Of a DNA stretch of 64,000 nucleotides, positions 1 to 8,519 are shown one piece after another. The stretch is taken from assembly GCF_002205845.1 (NCBI RefSeq), contig NZ_NISI01000020.1, positions 1-64,000 on the forward strand. Reading direction: 5' to 3'. Both the position numbers and the translations under genes were made by a program. Each line of letters opens with the position of its first letter. Positions within the stretch are counted from its first letter, which is position 1. Under the pieces are notes generated by a model. The model was not told where the DNA came from. It did no database searches and saw only the letters and a program-made list of their open reading frames with translations. The DNA comes from Roseateles puraquae. Lineage in GTDB: Bacteria; Pseudomonadota; Gammaproteobacteria; Burkholderiales; Burkholderiaceae_C.

Positions 1-25
1 GCGGTTTTGCAGGGGTCGCTTTTTG

Positions 26-53
26 CCTACTTTTCGTCGACACAAAAAGTAGG
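26..53. repeat. Hairpin-forming intergenic repeat at the left edge
   Basis: CCTACTTTT (26-34) and AAAAGTAGG (45-53) form a perfect 9-bp inverted repeat around a 10-base loop, in the 117 bases downstream of the livK stop. Neither side has a clean T tract, so it is not a canonical intrinsic terminator. From memory, similar AT-rich dyads followed by a GTCGCCCGCC-type tail recur between genes in related betaproteobacteria; that could not be checked here. No gene is visible in 1-117. Confidence 0.5.
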
Positions 54-117
54 TCGCCCGCCGGGGCGAATTCCCGGCTGGGCCTTGCCAACAAGACACC
101 CCCGCTCACAACCACCC

Positions 118-1434
118 TCAGCTTTGGCACTCAGCCGACGTCCGCCGCGTCAACTTCTTCTCGCCGGCGTACTTGTCCGCCGCCGCCTTCACCATCGGCT
201 TGAGCAAGGCCTCATCCGCCTGGTACCAGTCAGAGCTGAAGGCCCACTGCTTGCCGTCCCAGGTATGCACCCGCACCGAGGTCGAGCCCTGGTGGTCGAA
301 GCAGCTGGTGCTGATCGGGCGGATGACGCCGGTGAGGCCGAGGGCGGCGAGCTTCTTGTCGTCCAGGGCGAGGTTCTCCAGGCCCCAGCGCACCTGCTCG
401 CCCGTCATGACCTTGCCCTTGCCGAAGCGCTCCTGCGCACGCCGCACCGCCTCCACGGCGAGTGCCTGGATGACGAGGCCGCGGGTGTAGAGCACCGAGC
501 CGACCTCCTCCTTCGGGCCGGTGCCCTGCCCCTTGTCGTGTACGAACTTCAGGATGTCCTGGATGACCTTGGGCGAGGTGCCCGAGGTGTTGAGGTTCAA
601 CGCGTTGTAGCCCTTGGCGCCCTCGCCCACGTCCTTCACGTCAGGCTCGGCGCCCGACCACCACACGCCATACATCTTCTCGCGCGGATAGCCCGTGGCC
701 TGGGCCTCCTTCAGGGCGGTGGAGTTCATCACACCCCAGCCCCACAGCAGCACGTAGTCGGGACGCTGCTTGCGCACCTCCAGCCAGGCGCTCTTCTGCT
801 CCACGCCCGGCGCGGTGACGGGGATCTTGATGAACTCGAAGCCGTGCATCTTCTGGCGCTCCTCCAGCACCGGGATGGGCTCCTTGCCGAAGGGGCTGTC
901 GTGGTAGACCAGCGCGATCTTCTTGCCCTTGAGCTTGTCCAGCCCGCCCTCCTTCTTGCCCAGGTGCTGGATTAGCACGTCCGCCGCCGTCCAGTAGCTG
1001 CCCATCAGCGGGAAGTTCCACGCGAACACGCCGCCATCGGCCGAGGCGGAGAGGCCGTAGCCCAGCGTGATGAGCGGGATCTTGTCATTGGGCACCTTGT
1101 CGGTCAGCGCGAAGGTGATGCCCGTGGCCTGCGGGTCGAAGACGCTGGCGCCTTTGCCCTTGAGGCGCTCGTAGCACTCCACGCCCTTGTCGGTGGCATA
1201 GCCGGTCTCGCATTCCTCGAACGTGAGCTTCACGCCATTGACGCCGCCATCCCGCGCGTTGATGAGCTTGATGTAGTCCTGCTTGCCATTGGCCCACGGC
1301 GTGCCGTTGGGCGAGTAGGGCCCGGTGCGGTAGACGAGCAGCGGGAAGAACTGCTCCTTGGCCTGGGCCACCGCGGCGGGCGCCGCGACGAGTTGCAGGG
1401 CAGCCAGGGCCGCGCAGGTGATGAAGGTCTTCAT
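118..1434 (-). CDS. ABC transporter substrate-binding protein (branched-chain amino acid / organic acid type)
   Basis: A periplasmic binding protein of 438 residues that would deliver a small organic ligand to the LivHMG-type transporter encoded just upstream. The N-terminus MKTFITCAALAALQLVAAPA is a typical Sec signal with likely cleavage after AQA near residue 25. The mature part has the type-1 periplasmic-binding fold pattern of LivK-like proteins (YSPNG early, then a hinge region around VYHDSPFGKEP). The ATG at 1432-1434 was chosen because the signal peptide begins there; the reading frame continues upstream but only as a shadow of livM. It is the last gene of the leftward operon. The ligand is not determined; the acyl-CoA ligase in the operon hints at an aromatic or aliphatic carboxylate rather than leucine. 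Confidence 0.88.
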   Translation of the reverse strand: MKTFITCAALAALQLVAAPAAVAQAKEQFFPLLVYRTGPYSPNGTPWANGKQDYIKLINARDGGVNGVKLTFEECETGYATDKGVECYERLKGKGASVFDPQATGITFALTDKVPNDKIPLITLGYGLSASADGGVFAWNFPLMGSYWTAADVLIQHLGKKEGGLDKLKGKKIALVYHDSPFGKEPIPVLEERQKMHGFEFIKIPVTAPGVEQKSAWLEVRKQRPDYVLLWGWGVMNSTALKEAQATGYPREKMYGVWWSGAEPDVKDVGEGAKGYNALNLNTSGTSPKVIQDILKFVHDKGQGTGPKEEVGSVLYTRGLVIQALAVEAVRRAQERFGKGKVMTGEQVRWGLENLALDDKKLAALGLTGVIRPISTSCFDHQGSTSVRVHTWDGKQWAFSSDWYQADEALLKPMVKAAADKYAGEKKLTRRTSAECQS

Positions 1435-1472
1435 GGCGTTTTGTCTCCTGTCGTTGTGGGTCTCAAAGCGGA

Positions 1473-2537
1473 TCAGTGAGGGAAAGGCCAGAGCCTGAGC
1501 TTTTCCTTGGCGGTGGCCCAGAGCCGCGCCAGGCCGTGCGGTTCCTTGATGAGGAAGAACACGATCAGGGCGCCGAAGATCATCAGCGCCAGGTGCGAGG
1601 CCGTGGCGGTGTCCATCGGCAGGCCCGTCCAGTAGGGCAGCTTGTCCAGCAGGATGGGCAGCACCACGATGAAGGCCGCGCCGAAGAACGCGCCCGAGAT
1701 GGAGCCCAGGCCGCCGATGATGATCATGAAGAGCAGGTCGAAGCTGCGGTTGATGCCGAAGGCCGCCGGCTCCCACGAGCCCAGATGCACGAAGCCCCAC
1801 AGCGCGCCGGCCACGCCGATGATGAAGCTGCTGACGGCAAACGCGCTCAGCTTGGCTTGCACCGGCCGGATGCCGATGACGGCAGCCGCCACGTCCATGT
1901 CGCGCATCGCCATCCACGAGCGGCCGATGTGGCCGCGCACCAGGTTCTTGGTGACCAGCGCGAACACCACGACGAAACCCAGGCACAGCAGGTAGCGCGC
2001 CGCCGGTGACTCCACGCTCGCACCCAACACCCGCAGGTCGGCCACGCTGACCGAACCCGACGAGGAATCGTTGGTGACCCACTTCAGCCGCAGGCAGGCC
2101 CAGTCCACGAAGAACTGCGCCGCGAGCGTCGCCACCGCCAGGTACAGCCCCTTGATGCGCAGCGACGGCAACCCGAAAGCCACGCCGAGCACCGTCGCGC
2201 CCAGCCCACCGCAAAGCAGGCTGACGATCAGCGGTACGCCCTCGATGCGCGCCTGGCAGTTGTAGGCCACGTAGGCGCCCACCGCCATGAAGGCGCCGGA
2301 GCCCAGCGAGATCTGCCCGCAGTAGCCCACCAGCACGTTCAGGCCCAGCGCCGCGAGCGACAGGATGAGGAAGGGAATGAAGACCGCGCGCAGCAGGTAC
2401 TCGCTGGACAGCAGCGGCACCACCACGAAGGCCACCGCCAGCAACAGCGCCATGCCGATGCGGTCCTGCCGGATGGGCAGGATCTGACTGTCCGCCGCGT
2501 AGGTCGTCTTGAACTGGCCGTTTTCTCTGTAGAGCAT
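1473..2537 (-). CDS. livM: Branched-chain amino-acid type ABC transporter permease LivM
   Basis: An inner-membrane permease subunit of 354 residues that pairs with LivH. After a hydrophilic N-terminus of about 28 residues come roughly nine hydrophobic segments, starting at MALLLAVAFVVVPLL. The family signature LNVLVGYCGQISLGSGAFMA (about residues 65-84) is clear, as is the C-terminal GGLGSISGAFFGAAF loop. It lies 15 bases downstream of livH and 38 bases upstream of the binding-protein gene, consistent with one transcript. Length is normal for LivM. Family assignment is secure; the substrate is not. Confidence 0.9.
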   Translation of the reverse strand: MLYRENGQFKTTYAADSQILPIRQDRIGMALLLAVAFVVVPLLSSEYLLRAVFIPFLILSLAALGLNVLVGYCGQISLGSGAFMAVGAYVAYNCQARIEGVPLIVSLLCGGLGATVLGVAFGLPSLRIKGLYLAVATLAAQFFVDWACLRLKWVTNDSSSGSVSVADLRVLGASVESPAARYLLCLGFVVVFALVTKNLVRGHIGRSWMAMRDMDVAAAVIGIRPVQAKLSAFAVSSFIIGVAGALWGFVHLGSWEPAAFGINRSFDLLFMIIIGGLGSISGAFFGAAFIVVLPILLDKLPYWTGLPMDTATASHLALMIFGALIVFFLIKEPHGLARLWATAKEKLRLWPFPH

Positions 2538-2552
2538 GTCGTCCTGCCGTCC

Positions 2553-3488
2553 TCAGACGCGGTCAATGATCTTTTCACCGAACAAGCCCTGGGGTCGCAC
2601 CAGCAGCACCACCAGCACCAGCACATAGCCGAACCAGTACTCGATGCCACCACCGATCAGGCTGCCCAGGTAGGCCTCGGAGAGCTTCTCGCCCACGCCG
2701 ATCAAGAGCCCGCCGACGATGGCGCCCGGCACGCTCGTCAGGCCGCCGAGGATCACGACGGGCAGCGCCTTCAGCGCCACCAGCGACAGCGAGAACTGCA
2801 CGCCCAGCTTGCTGCCCCAGATCATCCCGGCGACCAGTGCGACGAAGCCCGCCACGCTCCACACGATGACCCAGATGCGCGACAGCGGGATGCCGATGCT
2901 CTGCGCGGCCTGGTGGTCGTCCGCCACGGCCCGCAGCGCGCGACCGGTGGCCGTTTTCTGGAAGAACAGGCTCAAGCCGGCCACCAAGGCTGCGGCCATC
3001 AGTGCGGCGTACAGGTCTTCCTTGCTGACCAGGATGCCGCCCTCGAAAGTCTGCTCGAACAGGAACATCGGGTCCTTGGGCAGGCCAATGTCGATCTTGT
3101 AGATGTCGTTGCCGAAGATCATCTGCCCCGCGCCTTCGAGCAGGTAGGCAATGCCGAGCGTGGCCATCAAGAGCGTGATGCCCTCCTGGTTGACGAGCTT
3201 GGACAAGGCCAGCCGCTCCACCAGCCAGGCCACCACCACCATGACCGCGAGCGCGCCGACGAAGGCCATCACATTGACCAGCACCTTGCCATCCAGGCCC
3301 GTGAACTTCGGAATCCACTCCGCGAAGCGCGCCATGGCCAGCGCCGCGAACAGCACCATCGCGCCCTGTGCGAAGTTGAAGACGCCGCTGGCCTTGAAGA
3401 TCAGCACGAAGCCCAGCGCGATCAGTGAATACAGCATGCCCGACATGAGGCCGCCGATGAGGGTTTCCAGAAAAGGTCCCATGCTCAT
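2553..3488 (-). CDS. livH: Branched-chain amino-acid type ABC transporter permease LivH
   Basis: An inner-membrane permease subunit of about 311 residues and partner of LivM. The protein starts MSMGPFLETLIGGLMSGMLY, and the typical LivH segment GFVLIFKASGVFNFAQGAM follows within the first 45 residues. The C-terminus has the GGLTSVPGAIVGGLLIGVGE loop found in this family. Two ATGs are possible, at 3486-3488 and 3480-3482; the longer in-frame extension to 3524 reads into the upstream repeat and was rejected. The gap to livG is occupied by a palindromic repeat element, yet gene order and orientation still suggest cotranscription. Confidence 0.9.
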   Translation of the reverse strand: MSMGPFLETLIGGLMSGMLYSLIALGFVLIFKASGVFNFAQGAMVLFAALAMARFAEWIPKFTGLDGKVLVNVMAFVGALAVMVVVAWLVERLALSKLVNQEGITLLMATLGIAYLLEGAGQMIFGNDIYKIDIGLPKDPMFLFEQTFEGGILVSKEDLYAALMAAALVAGLSLFFQKTATGRALRAVADDHQAAQSIGIPLSRIWVIVWSVAGFVALVAGMIWGSKLGVQFSLSLVALKALPVVILGGLTSVPGAIVGGLLIGVGEKLSEAYLGSLIGGGIEYWFGYVLVLVVLLVRPQGLFGEKIIDRV

Positions 3489-3504
3489 GCCTCGCCAGGG
3501 CCAG

Positions 3505-3596
3505 GAACACAGCCACAGAGCCACAGAGGCTCAGAGAGAGTGGGATGAGTTCGGTGCATGGCCTCTGTGTCTCTGTGCCTCTGTGGCTGTGTTTGG
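3505..3596. repeat. Palindromic CACAGAG/CTCTGTG repeat element, copy 1
   Basis: The left arm (about 3505-3540) reads GAACACAGCCACAGAGCCAC and onward as purine-rich CACAGAG units. The right arm (about 3562-3596) is its near reverse complement (CTCTGTGTCTCTGTGCCTCT and onward). About 21 bases lie between them, so a transcript could fold into a long hairpin. Base composition differs sharply from the GC-rich genes around it. A second copy sits at 4412-4542. It separates livG from livH. Confidence 0.75.
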
Positions 3597-3608
3597 GGTG
3601 TTCGCATG

Positions 3609-4394
3609 TCAGTGCCCCGCCCCGAGGTAGGCCCTGATCACGTCTTCATTGCGCCGCACCTCGTCCGGTGCGCCGTCGCCGATCTTCTTGCCGTAGTCCA
3701 GCACGACGACCCGGTCGGAGATGTCCATGACCACGCCCATGTCGTGCTCGATCAGCACGATGGTGGTGCCGAACTCGTCGTTCACGTCGAGGATGAAGCG
3801 GCACATGTCCTGCTTCTCCTCCACGTTCATGCCGGCCATGGGCTCGTCCAGCAACAGCAGGCTCGGCTCCATCGCCAGCGCCCGGCCCAGGTCCACGCGC
3901 TTTTGCAGGCCGTAGGGCAGCCGGCCGACCGGCGTCTTGCGCCAGGCCTGGATCTCCAGGAAATCGATGATCCGCTCGACCACCTCGCGCTGCTCGGTCT
4001 CCTCGCGGCGCGCGGGGCCCAGGTGCAGCGCCTGCCAGAACAGGCCGCGCTTCATGCGCAGGTTGCGGCCGGTCATGATGTTGTCCAGCACGCTCATGCC
4101 CTTGAACAGGGCCAGGTTCTGGAAGGTGCGCGCCACGCCCATCTCGGCCACCTGCCGCGGGCTCATGCCGCGGTAGGTCTTGCCGCGCAGCGTGACGGCG
4201 CCTTGCTGCGGCTGGTAGACGCCGTTGATGCAGTTCAGCATCGAGCTCTTGCCCGCGCCGTTCGGGCCGATGATGGCCCGCACTTCGTGCTCGCGCACGT
4301 CGAAGCTGATGTCGGTGAGTGCCTTCACGCCGCCGAAGGACAGCGAAATGTTCTTCACCTCCAGGATGACGTCGCCGATGCGCTTACTGGGCAT
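3609..4394 (-). CDS. livG: Branched-chain amino-acid type ABC transporter ATP-binding protein LivG
   Basis: A cytoplasmic ATPase of about 261 residues energising the LivHM permease. Visible are Walker A GPNGAGKSS, the Q-loop, a LivG-type insertion (LRMKRGLFWQALHLGPARREE), Walker B LLLLDEPMAGM, and the H-loop in IEHDMGVVMDISDRVVVLDYGKKI. The start was placed at MPSKRIGDVILEV (ATG 4392-4394); MHNMPSK at 4403 is also possible. The longer frame to 4439 begins inside the neighbouring repeat and is unlikely. A LivF-type second ATPase is not in the window and may lie left of position 1. Confidence 0.9.
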   Translation of the reverse strand: MPSKRIGDVILEVKNISLSFGGVKALTDISFDVREHEVRAIIGPNGAGKSSMLNCINGVYQPQQGAVTLRGKTYRGMSPRQVAEMGVARTFQNLALFKGMSVLDNIMTGRNLRMKRGLFWQALHLGPARREETEQREVVERIIDFLEIQAWRKTPVGRLPYGLQKRVDLGRALAMEPSLLLLDEPMAGMNVEEKQDMCRFILDVNDEFGTTIVLIEHDMGVVMDISDRVVVLDYGKKIGDGAPDEVRRNEDVIRAYLGAGH

Positions 4395-4411
4395 GTTGTG
4401 CATCCGGTGTT

Positions 4412-4542
4412 GAACACAGCCACAGAGGCACAGAGACACAGAGAGACTGCGCCTGCGGAACCGTATTCAGGATGGCCATCGTGGGCAGACGAGCCGACGC
4501 TCCGCGGGGCGCGCCCTCTCTGTGTCTCTGTGCCTCTGTGGC
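4412..4542. repeat. Palindromic CACAGAG/CTCTGTG repeat element, copy 2
   Basis: The left arm at 4412-4445 (GAACACAGCCACAGAGGCAC and onward) and the right arm at 4516-4542 (CTCTCTGTGTCTCTGTGCCT and onward) are near-perfect reverse complements over about 27 bases. About 70 bases of GC-rich sequence separate them. The arms match those at 3505-3596. The element lies between the acyl-CoA ligase gene and livG, so both internal boundaries of this operon segment carry one. Confidence 0.8.
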
Positions 4543-4556
4543 CAAGCTCCGGCGAG

Positions 4557-6503
4557 TCATGCAGCGCTCCTGACGGCAGGGAAGGTGCGAGCCTCGACGA
4601 TGCGCAGGTCGGCGGCCACCATCGACGTGCGGCCGTCCTCGAACTTGACCTGGGTCTCGATGTACTGCGACACCTTGCCGGCGTACAGCGCCTCGACCAG
4701 CACGCCGTACTTCTCGGCAATCGCCCCGCGGCGGACCTTGCGGGTGCGGGTCAGCTCGCCGTCGTCCGCGTCCAGTTCCTTGTGCAGCACCAGAAAGCGG
4801 CTGATCTGGCTGCCGGCGAGCAACTCGTCCTGCGCGAGGTCGGCGTTGACCTTCTCCACGCATTCCAGCATGAGCTGATACACCTCCGGCCGCTGGGCCA
4901 GGTCGGTGTAGCCGGCATACGGGAGATTGCGCCGCTCGGCCCAGTTGCCGACGGCCTCGAAGTCGATGTTGATGAAGGCGCAGACCTTCTCGCGCTTGTC
5001 GCCAAAGCAGACCGCCTCCTTGATGTGCGGGAAGAACTTGAGCTTGTTCTCCACGTACTTGGGCGCAAACATGGCGCCGTCAAACGGCCCGCCCATCAGG
5101 CGGCCGACATCCTTGGCGCGGTCGATGATCTTGAGGTGCCCGCCGGGTGTGAGGAAGCCGGCATCACCTGTGTGGTACCAGCCGTCGTCGGTGAGCGCCT
5201 CACGCGTGGCGGCGTCGTTCTTGTAGTAGCCCTTGAGCAGGCCGGGCGAGCGCACCAGCAGCTCGCCTGACGCGCTCAGCTTGATCTCCACGCCGTCGAT
5301 AGGCACCCCCACCGTGTCGGCCCGCGCCTCGTGATCGGGCTGCAGGCAGACGAACACGGCCGTCTCGGTCGAGCCATACAGCTGCTTGAGATTGATGCCG
5401 ATGGCGCGGTAGAAGCTGAAGAGGTCAGGCCCGATGGCCTCGCCCGCGGTGTACGCCACCCGCACCCGCGAGAACCCCAGCGTGTTGCGCAGCGGGCCGT
5501 AGATGAGCAGGTCGCCCAGGGCGTAGGCCAGGCGGTCCAGCAGGCCGAGCGCCTCGCCGTCCATGCGCCGCGGGCCGATGCGCCGCGCCAGTGCCATGCA
5601 GCGGTCGAACAGCCAGCGCTTGGGCGCGGAGGCGTCTTCCATGCGGATCATGACCGTCGTCAGCAGCCCCTCGAAGACGCGCGGCGGCGCGAAGTAGTAG
5701 GTGGGGCCCACCTCCTTGAGGTCGATGCTGACCGTCGAGGCCGACTCCGGGCAGTTGACGACGTAGCCGCACACCAGCCACTGAGAGAAGCTGAAGATGT
5801 TCTGCCCGATCCAGGCCGGCGGCAGGTAGGCCAGCACCTCCTCACGGTCGGTGAGCTGGTCGAAGCGCTGGCCGGCGCGGGCCCGGTCGATCAGCGTCGC
5901 ATGCGTGTGGATGACGCCCTTGGGGTTGCCCGTGGTGCCCGACGTGAAGAAGAGCGCCGCCATGTCTGCGGGTGCACCCGCGGCCACCTCGGCATCAAAG
6001 AAGCCACCGCGCTCGACCGCATGCGCCCGCCCCTGGGACACCAGGTCGTCGAGCGACGCCAGCCCCGGCTCGTCGTAATGGCGCAGCCCGCGCGGGTCAT
6101 CGAACCAGATGCACTTGAGCTGCGGGCACGACTCGCGCAGTTCCAGCAGCTTGTCGACCTGCTCCTGGTCCTCGACGATCGCGAAGGCGATCTCCGCGTT
6201 GTTCAGCGGAAACACGAACTCCGCCGCGACCGCGTCCTGGTAGAGCGGCACGGGCACTGCGCCCAGCGCCTGAGCGGCCAGCATGCTGGCGTACAGGCGC
6301 GGCCGGTTCTCGCCGACGACCACCACATGCTCACCCCGCCGCAGCCCGGCGGCCGCGAGGCCCAGCGCCAGTTCGCGCACCAGGGTCGCCAGCTGCGCCC
6401 AGGTGAGCGTCTGCCAGACGCCATAGGCCTTCTCGCGCAGGGCCGGCGCATCCGGCCGGCGTTGGGCGTGGTCGAGCAAGAGCCGAGGGAAGGTGTCCAC
6501 CAA
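4557..6503 (-). CDS. AMP-dependent acyl-CoA ligase (long-chain fatty acid-CoA ligase family)
   Basis: A 648-residue cytosolic enzyme of the ANL superfamily, expected to activate a carboxylate with ATP and CoA. The AMP-binding P-loop TSGTTGNPKG is at residues 187-196, followed by the LYGSTETA adenylate-binding motif and GWYHTGDAG with its conserved aspartate. Length and motifs match the long-chain acyl-CoA synthetase group often found inside Liv-type ABC operons in Burkholderiales. It is the first gene of the leftward operon and divergent from a Crp/Fnr regulator. That context suggests the imported ligand is converted to a CoA thioester directly on entry. The exact acid is unknown. Confidence 0.88.
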   Translation of the reverse strand: MVDTFPRLLLDHAQRRPDAPALREKAYGVWQTLTWAQLATLVRELALGLAAAGLRRGEHVVVVGENRPRLYASMLAAQALGAVPVPLYQDAVAAEFVFPLNNAEIAFAIVEDQEQVDKLLELRESCPQLKCIWFDDPRGLRHYDEPGLASLDDLVSQGRAHAVERGGFFDAEVAAGAPADMAALFFTSGTTGNPKGVIHTHATLIDRARAGQRFDQLTDREEVLAYLPPAWIGQNIFSFSQWLVCGYVVNCPESASTVSIDLKEVGPTYYFAPPRVFEGLLTTVMIRMEDASAPKRWLFDRCMALARRIGPRRMDGEALGLLDRLAYALGDLLIYGPLRNTLGFSRVRVAYTAGEAIGPDLFSFYRAIGINLKQLYGSTETAVFVCLQPDHEARADTVGVPIDGVEIKLSASGELLVRSPGLLKGYYKNDAATREALTDDGWYHTGDAGFLTPGGHLKIIDRAKDVGRLMGGPFDGAMFAPKYVENKLKFFPHIKEAVCFGDKREKVCAFINIDFEAVGNWAERRNLPYAGYTDLAQRPEVYQLMLECVEKVNADLAQDELLAGSQISRFLVLHKELDADDGELTRTRKVRRGAIAEKYGVLVEALYAGKVSQYIETQVKFEDGRTSMVAADLRIVEARTFPAVRSAA

Positions 6504-6572
6504 GCTGTCTCCGTTGCCGGGGCTCGGGCCCCGATCTGTGCGCCGATTCTGGGCAGGACTTTGACGCCCATC

Positions 6573-6588
6573 TGTCGGTACGACGACA
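6573..6588. promoter_or_regulatory. Candidate Crp/Fnr-type operator (TGTCG-N6-CGACA)
   Basis: TGTCG (6573-6577) and CGACA (6584-6588) form a 16-base dyad with the 5-6-5 spacing of classical CRP sites. It lies in the divergent region between the acyl-CoA ligase (start 6503) and the Crp/Fnr gene (start 6637), where an autoregulator would bind. No other copy was noticed in the window, so support is positional only. Confidence 0.4.
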
Positions 6589-6636
6589 ATCTACGGGTCT
6601 TCACGGGCCAGACTTTCCCGCATCCCTGCCTTGCCC

Positions 6637-7347
6637 ATGGCCGATCTCGCCCTGCCCCTGCGCCAGCGCGCCCGACGCCCCACGCCCGTCGAGCTGGACG
6701 CCATCCCGTGGCTCAAGCTGCTCGACGGCCCGCTGCGTGAGCGCGCCGTGGCGACGCTGGAGGTGGGCGACGCCCAGCCGGGCGAGCGGTTGTGCCGCAT
6801 CGGCCGGCCAGCCACCTTCTGGTTCGGCGTGGTGGACGGCCTGCTGAAGATGAACAACGACGACTCCCTGGGGCAGGCCGTCACCTTCACCGGCGTGCCG
6901 CCGGGCGGCTGGTTCGGCGAGGGCACGCTGCTCAAGCGCGAGAGCTACCGCTACAACATCCAGGCCCTGCGGCCCAGCATCGTGGCGGGTCTGCCCATCG
7001 ACAGCTTTCATGCACTGCTGGACGGCAGCATCGCCTTCAACCGCTTCGTGCTGGACCAGCTCAACGAGCGGTTAGGCCAGTTCATCGCGGCCCGCGAGAC
7101 CGACCGCATCCACGACCCCGACGTGCGCGTGGCTCGCAACCTGGCCGCCCTCTTCCATCCCACGCTCTACCCCGGCGTGGGCAGCTGGCTGCGCATCACG
7201 CAGCAGGAGCTGGGCTATCTCGTGGGCCTGTCGCGCCAACGTGTGAACCAGGCGCTGCACCGGCTGTCGGATGCGAAGCTCATCCGCATCGAGTACGGCG
7301 GGCTGCGCGTGCTGGACCTGCAGGCGCTGCGGCGGTTCGCCAGCTGA
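6637..7347 (+). CDS. Crp/Fnr family transcriptional regulator
   Basis: A 236-residue DNA-binding protein. Residues about 25-130 form a cyclic-nucleotide-binding-like beta roll (GWFGEGTLL at 91-99). Residues 187-210 (ITQQELGYLVGLSRQRVNQA) are a Crp-type winged helix-turn-helix with the SRQRV recognition helix. No Fnr-type cysteine cluster is visible, so it is unlikely to be an iron-sulfur oxygen sensor. The ATG at 6637 is preferred to the TTG six bases upstream. It is transcribed away from the acyl-CoA ligase/liv operon and is the natural candidate for its regulator, perhaps sensing an acyl-CoA; that role is inference. Confidence 0.85.
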   Translation: MADLALPLRQRARRPTPVELDAIPWLKLLDGPLRERAVATLEVGDAQPGERLCRIGRPATFWFGVVDGLLKMNNDDSLGQAVTFTGVPPGGWFGEGTLLKRESYRYNIQALRPSIVAGLPIDSFHALLDGSIAFNRFVLDQLNERLGQFIAARETDRIHDPDVRVARNLAALFHPTLYPGVGSWLRITQQELGYLVGLSRQRVNQALHRLSDAKLIRIEYGGLRVLDLQALRRFAS

Positions 7348-7354
7348 GGCGGCC

Positions 7355-8473
7355 TCAGGCCGGCCGAAAACGCGCGGGCGACAACGACTTCGCCCCGATG
7401 CCCATCGCCAGCAGCTCCTGCGGCAGCGCATCGCCCAGCGCCAATGCCGCTGCGGCGCGCCCGAGCGCCGGCGAGGTCTGGATGCCATAGCCCCCTTGAC
7501 CTGCGCACCAGAAGAAGCCCGGCACACCCGGTTCAAAGCCCACCACCGGCGTGCGGTCGGGGCTGAACACGCGCAGGCCTGCCCAGCGGTGGCGCACGCG
7601 GCGCACGGGGCGGCCGGTCAGCGTCTCGAAGCGGTCCACGGCGATGGCCACATCGAGCTCCTCGGGCTGGGCATCGCAGGGCGGGCTCGGGGTCTCATCG
7701 GCGGCGGAGATCAGCAGCAGGCCGGCGTCGGGCTTGAAGTACTGGCTTTCGTCGATGGCGACCACCGCCGGCCATTCGCTCGCATCCACCCCCTCGGGCA
7801 GCTCGATCAGCACCGCCGTGCGCCGAAGCGGCTGCAGCGGCACCGGGGCCACGCCCGCCATCGCGGCCACCTCGTCGGCCCAGGCGCCGGCCGCGTTGAT
7901 GACCATGCCCGCCTCGATGACGCCGGCCGAGGTCTGCGCGCGCCAGCCCCCGCCCACCGGCTCGAGGCCTCGCAGAGACTCACCCAGGCGCAGCTGCGCG
8001 CCCGCGGCGCGTGCGGCGCGCAGGAAGCCCTGGTGCAGCAGGTCCACGTCAATGTCAGCGGAGGTGGCGTCCAGCAACGCCCCGGCCACGCGGTCCGGCT
8101 GCAGCAACGGCACGCGGGCGCTCACCGCCTCGGCACTCAACCGCGTGGTGCGCTCGCGCACGTCGGCGTCGGCCGTGAAACACGGCACCAGTGCCTCCTG
8201 ACCTGTCCCGATCAGGAACAGCGTAGACCGCTCGCGCAGCAGCGCCTGCTTGACCATGCCCTGGGGCGGCGTGCGGAAGTACTCGAGGCTCGCCCGGGTG
8301 AGCGCCCGGATGGTGGCGTTGCCATAGAGCGCCGAATACAGCGCTGCCGAGCGCCCGGTGGCGTGGTAACCCGCATGCGCCTCGGCCTCCAGCACCGCCA
8401 CACTGGCGCGGCCGGCCAGCGAGGCCGCCACCGAGGCCCCCGCGATGCCGGCACCGATGACGAGGCAGTCCAC
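7355..8473 (-). CDS. FAD-dependent oxidoreductase, D-amino-acid / glycine oxidase (DAO) family
   Basis: A flavoprotein of about 372 residues expected to oxidise an amine or D-amino acid to the imino/keto acid. The dinucleotide fold GAGIAG is at residues 7-12, followed by LEAEAHAGYHATGRSAALY, a segment typical of the DAO family. The C-terminus has the FSPDRTPVVG and GQGGYGIQTSPA flavin-contact motifs. The start was placed at a GTG (8471-8473) because the Rossmann strand DCLVIGAG begins right after it; the frame is open upstream to 8638 but enters the promoter of the divergent gene. It is divergent from the POT transporter and shares the 8520-8534 operator. Oxidising D-residues released from imported peptides would fit the cluster. 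Confidence 0.82.
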   Translation of the reverse strand: MDCLVIGAGIAGASVAASLAGRASVAVLEAEAHAGYHATGRSAALYSALYGNATIRALTRASLEYFRTPPQGMVKQALLRERSTLFLIGTGQEALVPCFTADADVRERTTRLSAEAVSARVPLLQPDRVAGALLDATSADIDVDLLHQGFLRAARAAGAQLRLGESLRGLEPVGGGWRAQTSAGVIEAGMVINAAGAWADEVAAMAGVAPVPLQPLRRTAVLIELPEGVDASEWPAVVAIDESQYFKPDAGLLLISAADETPSPPCDAQPEELDVAIAVDRFETLTGRPVRRVRHRWAGLRVFSPDRTPVVGFEPGVPGFFWCAGQGGYGIQTSPALGRAAAALALGDALPQELLAMGIGAKSLSPARFRPA

Positions 8474-8519
8474 ATGACTTGTCGAAGTTGTCGCTTGGCT
8501 CACTGAAGCTGGCCGGTAG

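Noticed and set aside
118-2214. A 698-residue reading frame that seems to fuse livM sequence to the binding protein
   Set aside because: The upstream part is the wrong frame of livM; the signal peptide of the binding protein starts at 1434.
3505-4542. CACAGAG units as a possible CRISPR-like or tandem array
   Set aside because: There are only two inverted-repeat elements, no regular spacers and no cas genes.
3558-5270. A long plus-strand frame through both CACAGAG repeats
   Set aside because: It runs antisense to livG and the ligase and has no recognisable domain.
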